Shown in pieces: positions 35,086 through 42,174 of a stretch of 64,000 nucleotides of DNA. The DNA lies in the NCBI GenBank assembly GCA_964586175.1, contig CAZPGL010000003.1, positions 51,339-115,338 on the forward strand, given 5' to 3'. How positions within the stretch are numbered: position 1 is the stretch's first letter; each line of letters begins with the position of its first letter. This DNA is from CAZPGL01 sp964586175. Lineage in GTDB: Bacteria > Actinomycetota > Acidimicrobiia > Acidimicrobiales > MedAcidi-G1. A program made the position numbers and the translations under genes. The notes under the pieces were generated by a model. That model saw only the letters and a list, made by a program, of their open reading frames with translations, ran no database searches and was not told where the DNA came from.

Positions 35086-35117
35086 TACCCTCACCGCAGC
35101 ATCGTGAGGGGAAGCAC
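35086..35117 (+). promoter_or_regulatory. Promoter of the haloalkane dehalogenase with an inverted repeat
   Basis: TACCCT at 35086-35091 is a -10 candidate with a start near 35098 and GAGGGG as ribosome binding site. CCCTCAC (35088-35094) and GTGAGGG (35104-35110) form a 7-base inverted repeat over the box, a possible operator. Confidence 0.45.
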
Positions 35118-35993
35118 ATGGGCACATGGCAGGACCAGAAGCGGTACGTCGAGGTCGACGGGAAGTCGATGGCGTACGTCGAGACCGGTGCCGGCGACCC
35201 GATCGTGTTCCTCCACGGCAACCCGACGTCGTCGTACCTGTGGCGGAACGTCATCCCACACGTGGCCGACCTGGGCCGCTGCATCGCCCCCGACCTCATC
35301 GGCCAGGGCGACTCGGACAAGCTCGATGACCCCGGACCCGATTCGTACACGTTCGTCGAGCACCGCCGCTACCTCGATGGTCTGCTCGAGGCGCTCGGGG
35401 TGGCCGAACGGGTGACCCTGGTGGTCCACGACTGGGGGTCGGCGCTGGGGTTCGACTGGGCCCGCCGGCATCCCGACGCGGTGCGGGGCATCTGCTACAT
35501 GGAGGCCATCGTGCGACCGCTGTCCGGCTGGGACGAGTGGCCGGAGAACGCCCGGGGCATATTCCAGGGCTTCCGCTCGCCGGCCGGCGAGGAGATGGTC
35601 CTCGACAAGAACCTGTTCGTCGAGGCGGTGCTGCCCAGCGCCATCACCCGCGATCTCACCACCGAGGAGCACGACGAGTACCGCCGGCCGTTCATCGAAC
35701 CGGGGGAGGGCCGTCGTCCCACGCTGACGTGGCCCCGCCAGATCCCCATCGGCGGCGAGCCGGTCGACGTGACGGCCGTCGCCGCCGCCTACGCCGACTT
35801 CCTGGGCACGGCCCCGATCCCCAAGCTGTTCGTGAACGCCGAGCCGGGGGCCATTCTCGTCGGCGCCCAGCGGGAGTTCTGCCGGGGATGGCCCGACCAG
35901 ACCGAGGTGACGGTGCCGGGCCGCCACTTCGTGCAGGAGGACTCGGCCGACGCCATCGGTCGGGCCCTCGCCGGCTGGCTGGCCGGCATCTGA
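35118..35993 (+). CDS. Haloalkane dehalogenase (HLD-II type)
   Basis: A 291-residue alpha/beta hydrolase that replaces a halogen on an alkyl carbon with hydroxyl. The family signature FLHGNPTSSYLWR has the halide-stabilising Asn 35; the nucleophile is Asp 105 (VHDWGSALGFDW) with Trp 106, the acid Glu 129 (YMEAIVRP) and the base His 270 (GRHFVQED). This Asp/Glu/His arrangement matches LinB and DhaA (subfamily II). It is likely a soluble cytoplasmic enzyme. It is convergent with the hibernation factor gene. Confidence 0.95.
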   Translation: MGTWQDQKRYVEVDGKSMAYVETGAGDPIVFLHGNPTSSYLWRNVIPHVADLGRCIAPDLIGQGDSDKLDDPGPDSYTFVEHRRYLDGLLEALGVAERVTLVVHDWGSALGFDWARRHPDAVRGICYMEAIVRPLSGWDEWPENARGIFQGFRSPAGEEMVLDKNLFVEAVLPSAITRDLTTEEHDEYRRPFIEPGEGRRPTLTWPRQIPIGGEPVDVTAVAAAYADFLGTAPIPKLFVNAEPGAILVGAQREFCRGWPDQTEVTVPGRHFVQEDSADAIGRALAGWLAGI

Positions 35994-36015
35994 GGCGGCG
36001 CCGTCAGACGGCCGG
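35983..36015. terminator. Hairpin between haloalkane dehalogenase and hpf
   Basis: CCGGC-A-TCTGA pairs with TCAGA-CG-GCCGG, with an inner GGC/GCC. The two stop codons sit within the stem arms. No U-tract. Confidence 0.45.
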
Positions 36016-36771
36016 GGTTATCAGGCCGTAGTGGCCGTCGTAGCGCCGGTACAGCACCTGGCCGCGCCCGCCGTCGTCCTCGGAGAAGAACACGAACGGC
36101 TCGTCACCCTCGTCGAGCAACGCCTCGGCATCGATCAGTGGGAGATGGTTGAGCACCAGGCGGCCGGGATGGATGGGCGGCCGGGTGTCGCCAGGGAGGG
36201 CTTCGGAGCCGATGGACGGCGCCACGTGGAGGTTGCCGTCGCCGTTGCGGTACACGACCCGGTCGAGATCGTGGTCGGCGTCGAGGAACAGGAAGAAGCC
36301 GTGGTCCAGCTGGTCCATCTCGTCGGCGGCCTCTTCGAGGCTCATGGGGCGCATGGCCAGGCTCTTGTGACGGACCACGACGCGGTCTTCGGCGGCGATG
36401 GTGGAGTAGCCGGGCTGATGGCCCCGGGTCTCGGGTTCGGGGTTGCGGCGTCGATCCTCGAACCGCTTGCGGCGGCGGCGCAGCCTTCGGCTGAGCTTGT
36501 CGTCGAGTAGGTCGATGGCCTCGGTCAGGGAGTGGCCGACGGCGTGGGCCCGGACCGGTGTGCCGTTCAGGTCGAGGGACGCCTCGGCGATGGCCGGCAA
36601 CTCGAGCGTGGCCTTGCCGCGGAGTTTCAACTTCACCACCGCCGCCAGGACCGGCTCGTGGCCCAACTCGCAGAGGGCCCGGATCTTGGTCAGGGCGAGA
36701 TCCCGGTCACCTTCGGGCACCTCCCCGTGGACCAGCAACTCGACATCACAGACGGCATGTGGCTTGACCAA
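36004..36771 (-). CDS. hpf: Long ribosome hibernation-promoting factor with doubled C-terminal domain
   Basis: A 255-residue hibernation factor (long HPF/sigma-54 modulation family). The N-terminal S30AE domain (about 1-105) includes VHGEVPEGDRDLALTKIRAL and ends near SLTEAIDLLDDKLSRRLRR. The dimerising C-terminal domain seems to occur twice: MSLEEAADEMDQLDHGFFLF to DRVVYRNGDG, then LIDAEALLDEGDEPFVFF to VLYRRYDGHYGLI. It would join or silence 70S/100S ribosomes. TTG 36771 is chosen over GTG/ATG codons further upstream because GAGGAGG lies five bases before it. Confidence 0.9.
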   Translation of the reverse strand: MVKPHAVCDVELLVHGEVPEGDRDLALTKIRALCELGHEPVLAAVVKLKLRGKATLELPAIAEASLDLNGTPVRAHAVGHSLTEAIDLLDDKLSRRLRRRRKRFEDRRRNPEPETRGHQPGYSTIAAEDRVVVRHKSLAMRPMSLEEAADEMDQLDHGFFLFLDADHDLDRVVYRNGDGNLHVAPSIGSEALPGDTRPPIHPGRLVLNHLPLIDAEALLDEGDEPFVFFSEDDGGRGQVLYRRYDGHYGLITPAV

Positions 36772-36874
36772 GTGTCCTCCTCGATTGTCGACGGCGCACA
36801 CCGAGGTGCGCCCAACGATCTTCGCGCGTCGCGCCTGAGTTGTCACCCACAGTCGTTTTCGAGGCCGCCGCCGC

Positions 36875-36887
36875 CAGACTTTCGGCC
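36875..36887 (+). promoter_or_regulatory. -10 box for the FAH-family gene
   Basis: CAGACT at 36875-36880, 7 bases before ATG 36888. Confidence 0.4.
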
Positions 36888-37751
36888 ATGGCCTTTCGAC
36901 TTGCCACCCGGACCGACGGGCGGGCCGTCCTCCTCGACGCCGGCCTCACCGACGGCGACCGGGCGCGGTTCTGGGACCTGGGACGCCTCACCGACGGCCG
37001 CCTGGTCGACTCGATGGACGCGGTGGCCGACGGTGCGGCCCTCGACGCCCTGACCGGCGCCGACGGGGTGCCGTCGGGCGATGCCGACGGCGAGGTCGGC
37101 CTGGCCGACCTGGGGCCCGCGGTGCCCCGACCCCGGCAGGTGTTCGGCATCGGCATGAACTACGTGGCCCACGTCGACGAGATGGGCCGCGAGGCACCGG
37201 CCATCCCGGTCATCTTCACCAAGTTCCCCACGTGTCTGGCCGGTCCGGGAGCCGACGTGGCCGTCGTCGGCGACGAGACCGACTATGAGATCGAGCTGGT
37301 CGCCGTGGTCGGCCGAGAGTGCCGCGACCTCGACCCCGATGAGGTGTGGGGTGCGCTGGCCGGTGTCTGTGTTGGCCAGGACGTCTCCGATCGGGCCCTG
37401 CAACTGGCGTCCAGCCCGCCGCAGTTCAGCCTCGGCAAGAGCCATCCGACGTTCGGTCCCGTCGGTCCGGCGGTGGTGTCGGTCGACCTGGTGGACCATC
37501 AAGACGACCTGGACCTGCACTGCTGGGTCGACGGCGAGCTCCGCCAGGACAGCCATACCGGCCTGATGATCGTCGGGGTCACCGAGTTGGTCGCCTACCT
37601 GTCGAAGGTGTGCACGCTGTTGCCCGGCGATCTCGTCTTCACCGGTACTCCGGCCGGGGTGGGCCACCCGCAGGGCCGTTGCCTGCAGGTCGGTCAGCTG
37701 GTCGAGTCGCACATCCCGGGTGTGGGCCGGCTGGTCAACCGCTGCGTCTGA
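36888..37751 (+). CDS. Fumarylacetoacetate hydrolase family protein
   Basis: A 287-residue FAH-fold protein: GIGMNYVAHVDEMG (family NY..H motif), VIFTKFPTCLAGPG, the metal-binding DYEIELVAVVGREC (Glu pair) and GVCVGQDVSDRALQ with VFTGTPAGVGHPQG at the end. Such enzymes hydrolyse or isomerise acyl-pyruvates and dioxo acids in aromatic or steroid breakdown; the substrate is not set by sequence. ATG 36888 is divergent from hpf. It is followed 17 bases later by the NifU-like gene. Confidence 0.9.
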   Translation: MAFRLATRTDGRAVLLDAGLTDGDRARFWDLGRLTDGRLVDSMDAVADGAALDALTGADGVPSGDADGEVGLADLGPAVPRPRQVFGIGMNYVAHVDEMGREAPAIPVIFTKFPTCLAGPGADVAVVGDETDYEIELVAVVGRECRDLDPDEVWGALAGVCVGQDVSDRALQLASSPPQFSLGKSHPTFGPVGPAVVSVDLVDHQDDLDLHCWVDGELRQDSHTGLMIVGVTELVAYLSKVCTLLPGDLVFTGTPAGVGHPQGRCLQVGQLVESHIPGVGRLVNRCV

Positions 37752-37768
37752 CGGGCAGGATCCCCGCC

Positions 37769-38008
37769 ATGTCCTTGGCCGAGGCCGTGATGGCCGTCGT
37801 CGACGATCTGATCGCCGCCGACGGTGGTCGGGTCGAGGTGGTGGGCGAGGCCGACGGCGTCGTCACCCTGCGCCTGGTGCTCGACGGCGCGGCGTGCCGG
37901 GAGTGCGTGATGCCCCGGGCGTTCCTCGAGACGGTGGCCTTCGACGCGGCCTGTCGGATCGAGCCGGGATTGGCCGGCCTCGTGCTCGTCGATCCCCGCG
38001 AGCCGTGA
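37769..38008 (+). CDS. Small NifU C-terminal-like protein
   Basis: A 79-residue protein with the fold order of the NifU C-terminal domain: a short helix, RVEVVGEADGVVTLRLVLDG, then the cysteine pair CREC at 43-46 and a second helix, ending LAGLVLVDP. In NifU/NfuA the pair is CxxC and holds a transient Fe-S cluster. Here the spacing is C-x-x-C, so cluster binding by a dimer is plausible. Its stop overlaps the GTG of yqeC. Confidence 0.7.
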   Translation: MSLAEAVMAVVDDLIAADGGRVEVVGEADGVVTLRLVLDGAACRECVMPRAFLETVAFDAACRIEPGLAGLVLVDPREP

Positions 38009-38727
38009 CCGGGCTGGCCGGAGCCCTGGCGCTCGGTGCCTACGAGATGGTGTCCGTGGTCGGCGGTGGCGGCAAGACGACGATGGTGTTCGGCCTGGCC
38101 GAAGAGGCCGTGTCTCGGGGACTCCCCGCGGTGGTCACGACGTCCACGAAAATGGGTGTCGCGCAGACCGGCGGGCTGCCCACTGTCGCCGGCGATGAGC
38201 CGATGCCCGCCGACGGCATGGTGCGCTGGGTCGGGGACGTGGATGGCCACCGGGTCACCGGCCGGGCGCCCGCCGAGTTGGACGCCTGCTTCGCCGGCCG
38301 CTCGGGTTGGGTCCTCGTCGAGGCCGACGGTTCCCGGCAGCGGCCGGTCAAGGCCCCGGCACCCTACGAGCCGGTGATCCCGTTGGCGGCGACCGTGGTG
38401 GTGGCCTGCACCGGCATGGACGCCGTGGGCGGTCGCATCGCCGACGTCGCCCACCGCCCCGAGTTGGTGGCCGAGGTGCTGGGCGTGGATTCCGGCGACG
38501 TCCTGACCCCGGCCATGGTGGCCGACCTCGTCGTGCACCCGGACGGTGGCCGGCGGGCGGTGCCGCTTACTGCCCGGTTCGTGGTGGCCCTCACCAAAGT
38601 GGAGGACGATCGCCGTGAGCCCGCTCACCGGATCGCCGAGGCGGTGATGGCCTCACCGCTCGCACCCGAACGGGTCGTGTTGGTGCCACCCCCCGGCGGG
38701 AGCCCCGAGGTGCTGGTGGCGGGCTGA
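38005..38727 (+). CDS. yqeC: YqeC-type putative selenium cofactor/molybdenum hydroxylase accessory protein
   Basis: A 240-residue P-loop protein of the YqeC (TIGR03172) family. The loop is SVVGGGGKTTMVFGLAEE (about 17-33), then TTSTKMG, LVEADGSRQRPVKAPAPYEP and VACTGMDAVGGRI. YqeC is linked in known genomes to selenium-dependent molybdenum hydroxylases, usually beside yqeB and selD, which are absent here. GTG 38005 overlaps the NifU-like stop (GTGA), which points to cooperation with a possible Fe-S carrier. Confidence 0.85.
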   Translation: MTGLAGALALGAYEMVSVVGGGGKTTMVFGLAEEAVSRGLPAVVTTSTKMGVAQTGGLPTVAGDEPMPADGMVRWVGDVDGHRVTGRAPAELDACFAGRSGWVLVEADGSRQRPVKAPAPYEPVIPLAATVVVACTGMDAVGGRIADVAHRPELVAEVLGVDSGDVLTPAMVADLVVHPDGGRRAVPLTARFVVALTKVEDDRREPAHRIAEAVMASPLAPERVVLVPPPGGSPEVLVAG

Positions 38728-38752
38728 CCACCGCCGGAGGGGGATCGTCAGC
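38723..38752. terminator. Hairpin between convergent yqeC and fumarase genes
   Basis: GCTGAC at 38723-38728 pairs with GTCAGC at 38747-38752, holding both stop codons. Confidence 0.35.
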
Positions 38753-40400
38753 GCAGGGCGACCGGGGTGGTGACCTCGGCGAAGAAGTCGCCGCCCTTGT
38801 CGTCGACGACGATGAAGGCCGGGAAGTCCTCGACCTCGATGCGCCACACGGCCTCCATGCCCAGCTCGGGGTACTCGAGTACCTCGACCTTGCGGATGGA
38901 GTCCTTGGCCAGCCGGGCCGCCGGGCCGCCGATGGAGCCCAGGTAGAAGCCACCGTGGCGGGCGCAGGCCTCGGTGACCTGGGCCGACCGGTTGCCCTTG
39001 GCCAGCATGACGAGGCTGCCGCCGGCGGCCTGGAAGCGGTCGACGTAGGCGTCCATGCGGCCCGCCGTGGTGGGGCCGAACGAGCCCGAGGCGTACCCCT
39101 CGGGGGTCTTGGCCGGCCCGGCGTAGTACACGGGGTGGTCACGCAGGTAGCCCGGTATGGGATCGCCGGCGTCGAGCAGCTCGGCGATTCGGGCGTGGGC
39201 GATGTCGCGGGCCACGACGAGGGTGCCGGTGAGCGACAGCCGGGTCTTGACCGGATGCTTCGTCAGCTCGGCCCGGATGGCGTCCATGGGCTGGTCGAGG
39301 TCGATGGCGACGACGTCGCCGGGCAGGTCGTCGCCAACGACGTCGGGCAGGAAGCGGGCCGGGTCTTCCTCGAGCTGCTCCAGGAAAACCCCGTCGGCGG
39401 TGATCTTGCCCAGGGCCTGCCGGTCGGCCGAGCAGGACACGGCGATGCCGACCGGGTTGGAGGCGCCGTGGCGGGGCAGGCGCACCACCCGGACGTCGTG
39501 GCAGAAGTACTTGCCGCCGAACTGGGCGCCGATGCCGAAGCCCCGGGTCAGCTCGAGGATGCGCTGCTCCCAATCGAGGTCGCGGTAGGCGTGGCCCGAG
39601 GGGCTGCCTTCGGAGGGCAGGCCGTCGAGGTAGTGGGCCGAGGCGTACTTGGCCGTCTTCAGGGTGTGCTCGGCCGACGTGCCGCCGATGACCACGGCCA
39701 GGTGGTACGGCGGGCAGGCCGCGGTGCCCAGGGACCGGAGCTTCTCGTCGAGGAAGCGGGCCAGGCCCTCGGGGTTGAGGAGCGCCTTGGTCTCCTGGAA
39801 GAGGAAGCTCTTGTTGGCCGAGCCGCCGCCCTTGGCCATGAACAGGAACTTGTAGGCGTCGCCGGGGACGGCCTCGATCTCGATCTGGGCCGGCAGGTTG
39901 TTGCCGGTGTTGCGCTCGGTGAACATGTCGAGCGGGGCCAGTTGCGAGTAGCGCAGGTTGGAAGTCCGGTAGGTGTCGTACACGCCCTCGGACACGGCCC
40001 GCCGGTCGTCGCCGGCGGTGAGCACCTGCTGGCCCTTCTTGGCGCTGACCACCGCGGTGCCGGTGTCCTGGCAGGACGGCAGCACACCACCGGCGGCGAT
40101 GCAGGCGTTCTGGAGCAGTTCGGTGGCGACGAAGCGGTCGTTGTCCGAGGCCTCCGGGTCGTCGAGGATGGCCGCCACCTGGGCCAGATGGTCGGTGCGC
40201 AGCAGGTGGCTGATGTCGCGCATGGCGGTGGCGGTCAGCAGGCGGATGGCCTCGTCATCGACCTCGAGGAAGGTGCGCCCGCCGGGGCCCTCGACGGTGC
40301 GCACGCCGTCGGTGGTGAGGGTGCGGAACGCGGTGGTCGCGTAGGGGTCGACGTCGAGGGGGAGCAGCTCCGTGTAGTCGAAGGGGGCGGCGTCGCTCAT
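38748..40400 (-). CDS. fumA: Fumarate hydratase class I (iron-sulfur)
   Basis: A 550-residue oxygen-sensitive fumarase with the FumA/FumB architecture in a single chain. Cluster cysteines are Cys 110 (SCQDTGTA), Cys 229 (AACPPYH) and Cys 323 (SCSADRQ), each five residues beyond their E. coli FumA counterparts. Further motifs are EIEAVPGDAY, MAKGGGSANKSFLF and YASGSFGPTTAGRM. It interconverts fumarate and malate in the TCA cycle. ATG 40400 has TAGGTT at leaderless spacing. It forms a minus-strand pair with the LLM gene, 50 bases downstream of that gene's stop. Confidence 0.95.
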   Translation of the reverse strand: MSDAAPFDYTELLPLDVDPYATTAFRTLTTDGVRTVEGPGGRTFLEVDDEAIRLLTATAMRDISHLLRTDHLAQVAAILDDPEASDNDRFVATELLQNACIAAGGVLPSCQDTGTAVVSAKKGQQVLTAGDDRRAVSEGVYDTYRTSNLRYSQLAPLDMFTERNTGNNLPAQIEIEAVPGDAYKFLFMAKGGGSANKSFLFQETKALLNPEGLARFLDEKLRSLGTAACPPYHLAVVIGGTSAEHTLKTAKYASAHYLDGLPSEGSPSGHAYRDLDWEQRILELTRGFGIGAQFGGKYFCHDVRVVRLPRHGASNPVGIAVSCSADRQALGKITADGVFLEQLEEDPARFLPDVVGDDLPGDVVAIDLDQPMDAIRAELTKHPVKTRLSLTGTLVVARDIAHARIAELLDAGDPIPGYLRDHPVYYAGPAKTPEGYASGSFGPTTAGRMDAYVDRFQAAGGSLVMLAKGNRSAQVTEACARHGGFYLGSIGGPAARLAKDSIRKVEVLEYPELGMEAVWRIEVEDFPAFIVVDDKGGDFFAEVTTPVALR

Positions 40401-40412
40401 GGGTGCAACCTA
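40401..40412 (-). promoter_or_regulatory. Leaderless -10 box for fumarase
   Basis: TAGGTT (minus strand) at 40407-40412, 6 bases before ATG 40400. Confidence 0.55.
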
Positions 40413-40450
40413 ACCGCCGGGACGGCCCGCAGCGGCGGAGTTCGCCCGGG

Positions 40451-41485
40451 TCAGCCGGCCAGCTCCGCGACGATGGGGGCCCAGAACTCGGGGCCGCCGT
40501 CGGCGCCGACCGCGTAGAAGCTCATGCGGTCGACACAGTCGCCGTAGCGCTGCTCGATCCCCGAGGCGATGGTGTCGGGTTCGCCGACCACGGCGAACGC
40601 GCCGAGGATGTCGTCGTCGATGAGGTCGGCCATGGCCACCCACTCGCCCTTCTTGGACATGGCGTTCAACTCGGTCTGCAGGTCGCCCCAGCCATGGATG
40701 TCGAGCACCGGGCGGTAGGCGGGGGTGGAGCCGTAGAAGGCGATCTGCTGGCGGGTAGCGGCCGCCGAGCGGGCCATCGACGCCTCGTCGCTGCCGGTGA
40801 CCACGAACCCGGGGCCGACGATCTCGAAGTCGTCGAGAGTGCGACCCGACGTGGCCAGCCCCCGTTCGACGGCCGGCAGGGTGACCTCCCGCAGGTAGGT
40901 CTCGGTGGAGAATCCGTGGCAGATGAGGCCGTCGCAGACCTCGCCGGCCACCTCGCTCATGAGGGGTCCGACGGCGGCGATGAACACCTTGGGCGGGCCC
41001 TCGGGGTTGGGGCCGGGGTCGAAGAACGGGGTCATCAGGGTGTGGGTGTAGAAGTCGCCGCGGAACGACAGCTTGGTGCCGTTGTTCCAGGTGTCCCAGA
41101 TGGCCCGGATGGCCGAGATCATCTCCCGCATGCGGGCCGCCGGATGCGACCACTCCATCGAGAAGCGCTTGGTGATGTGGGGCTTGATCTGGGTGCCGAG
41201 CCCCAGGATGAATCGGCCGCCGCTGTAACGCTGCAGGTCGTGGGCCAGGTTGGCCAGCAGCATCGGGTTGCGGGCGAAAGCCACGGCGATGGACGTGCCG
41301 AGCTCGATGCGCTCGGTGTGTTCGGCGGCCACCATGTGGGGCAGGAACGGGTCGTGGCTGGTCTCGGCGGTCCACGCCCCGGCGTAGCCGGCCGCTTCGA
41401 GGCGCTGGGCGGCGGCCCCGATCTTGTGGATACCGCCGTTGTCTGCGCTGGGGTCCGCGGCGCCGAGGCCGCCGTCGATCTTCAT
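40451..41485 (-). CDS. F420-type LLM oxidoreductase
   Basis: A 344-residue luciferase-fold oxidoreductase. It begins MKIDGGLGAADPSADNGG, then YAGAWTAETSHDPFLPHMVA, LGTSIAVAFARNPM, GRFILGLGTQIKPHITKRF and the C-terminal AVVGEPDTIASGIEQRYG. The layout resembles the TIGR03617 group of actinobacterial F420-dependent enzymes. ATG 41485 has TACCGT seven bases upstream. Substrate and cofactor are not proven by the sequence; the nearby acyl-CoA enzymes leave a lipid-related role open. Confidence 0.9.
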   Translation of the reverse strand: MKIDGGLGAADPSADNGGIHKIGAAAQRLEAAGYAGAWTAETSHDPFLPHMVAAEHTERIELGTSIAVAFARNPMLLANLAHDLQRYSGGRFILGLGTQIKPHITKRFSMEWSHPAARMREMISAIRAIWDTWNNGTKLSFRGDFYTHTLMTPFFDPGPNPEGPPKVFIAAVGPLMSEVAGEVCDGLICHGFSTETYLREVTLPAVERGLATSGRTLDDFEIVGPGFVVTGSDEASMARSAAATRQQIAFYGSTPAYRPVLDIHGWGDLQTELNAMSKKGEWVAMADLIDDDILGAFAVVGEPDTIASGIEQRYGDCVDRMSFYAVGADGGPEFWAPIVAELAG

Positions 41486-41498
41486 GGGGCCGACGGTA
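41486..41498 (-). promoter_or_regulatory. Leaderless -10 box for the LLM gene
   Basis: TACCGT (minus strand) at 41493-41498, 7 bases before ATG 41485. Confidence 0.5.
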
Positions 41499-41518
41499 GT
41501 GGTCGGGGTGTCGCCCGC

Positions 41519-41533
41519 TAGCGTCCGGCCGTC
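41519..41533 (+). promoter_or_regulatory. -10 box for the histidine phosphatase
   Basis: TAGCGT at 41519-41524, 9 bases before ATG 41534. Confidence 0.45.
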
Positions 41534-42157
41534 ATGGAACTGCTGCTCGTCCGCCACGGACTTCCGGTCAAGGTCGACAACCGCGCCACCGGCGTCGAGG
41601 CCGATCCGGTGCTGTCGCCGCTGGGCCGCCGCCAGGCCGAGGCGCTGGCCGACTGGCTCGTCGACGGCCCGGCCGCCGGACCGATCCACGCCGTGTACGC
41701 CGGGCCCAAGCAGCGGGCCATCCAGACCGTGGCCCCGACGGCCTCCCGGCTGGGCGTCGACCTGGTGATCGAACCGGGGATCAACGAGTATGACGAGGGC
41801 GAGACCGAGTACACGCCGATCGAGGAGATCAAGGCGGCCGGCGACGGCCGGTGGGAGGCGATGATCGCCGGCGACATCCCCGACCCGGAGGGGTTCACCC
41901 GCCAGGTCGTGGGCGGGATGGACCGCATCATCGGCGGCCATCCCGGCCAGCGTGTCCTCGTGGGGTGCCACGGCGGGGTGGTGGCCGCCTACCTGGCCCA
42001 CCTGCTGGGGATCGCCGACCCGTTGTTCTACGAGGCCCACTACACGTCGGTGGCCCGAGTGATGGCGGCGTCGTCGGGGCAGCGCAGCGTCGTGTCGATG
42101 AACGAGCTGTCCCACCTCCAGGTGGCCGGGGTGGCCCTGTCGGATTTCGTGGCCTGA
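41534..42157 (+). CDS. Histidine phosphatase superfamily protein
   Basis: A 207-residue phosphoglycerate-mutase-like phosphatase. The N-terminal LLLVRHGLP has the nucleophilic histidine and its arginine; the second catalytic site is VLVGCHGGVVAAYLAHLL. It probably hydrolyses a phosphomonoester rather than being a glycolytic mutase, as the mutase insert is absent. ATG 41534 is divergent from the LLM gene and convergent with acetoacetyl-CoA synthetase, with a hairpin at the junction. Confidence 0.88.
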   Translation: MELLLVRHGLPVKVDNRATGVEADPVLSPLGRRQAEALADWLVDGPAAGPIHAVYAGPKQRAIQTVAPTASRLGVDLVIEPGINEYDEGETEYTPIEEIKAAGDGRWEAMIAGDIPDPEGFTRQVVGGMDRIIGGHPGQRVLVGCHGGVVAAYLAHLLGIADPLFYEAHYTSVARVMAASSGQRSVVSMNELSHLQVAGVALSDFVA

Positions 42158-42174
42158 GGGCCCGGCGGACTCAG
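42154..42174. terminator. Hairpin between histidine phosphatase and acetoacetyl-CoA synthetase
   Basis: CTGAG at 42154-42158 pairs with CTCAG at 42170-42174, enclosing GGCCCGGCGGA; it carries both stops. Confidence 0.35.

Noticed and set aside
38748..40400. Fumarase considered as a possible fusion with tartrate dehydratase
   Set aside because: The three cysteines and overall length match a single-chain class I fumarase, so no fusion is needed.
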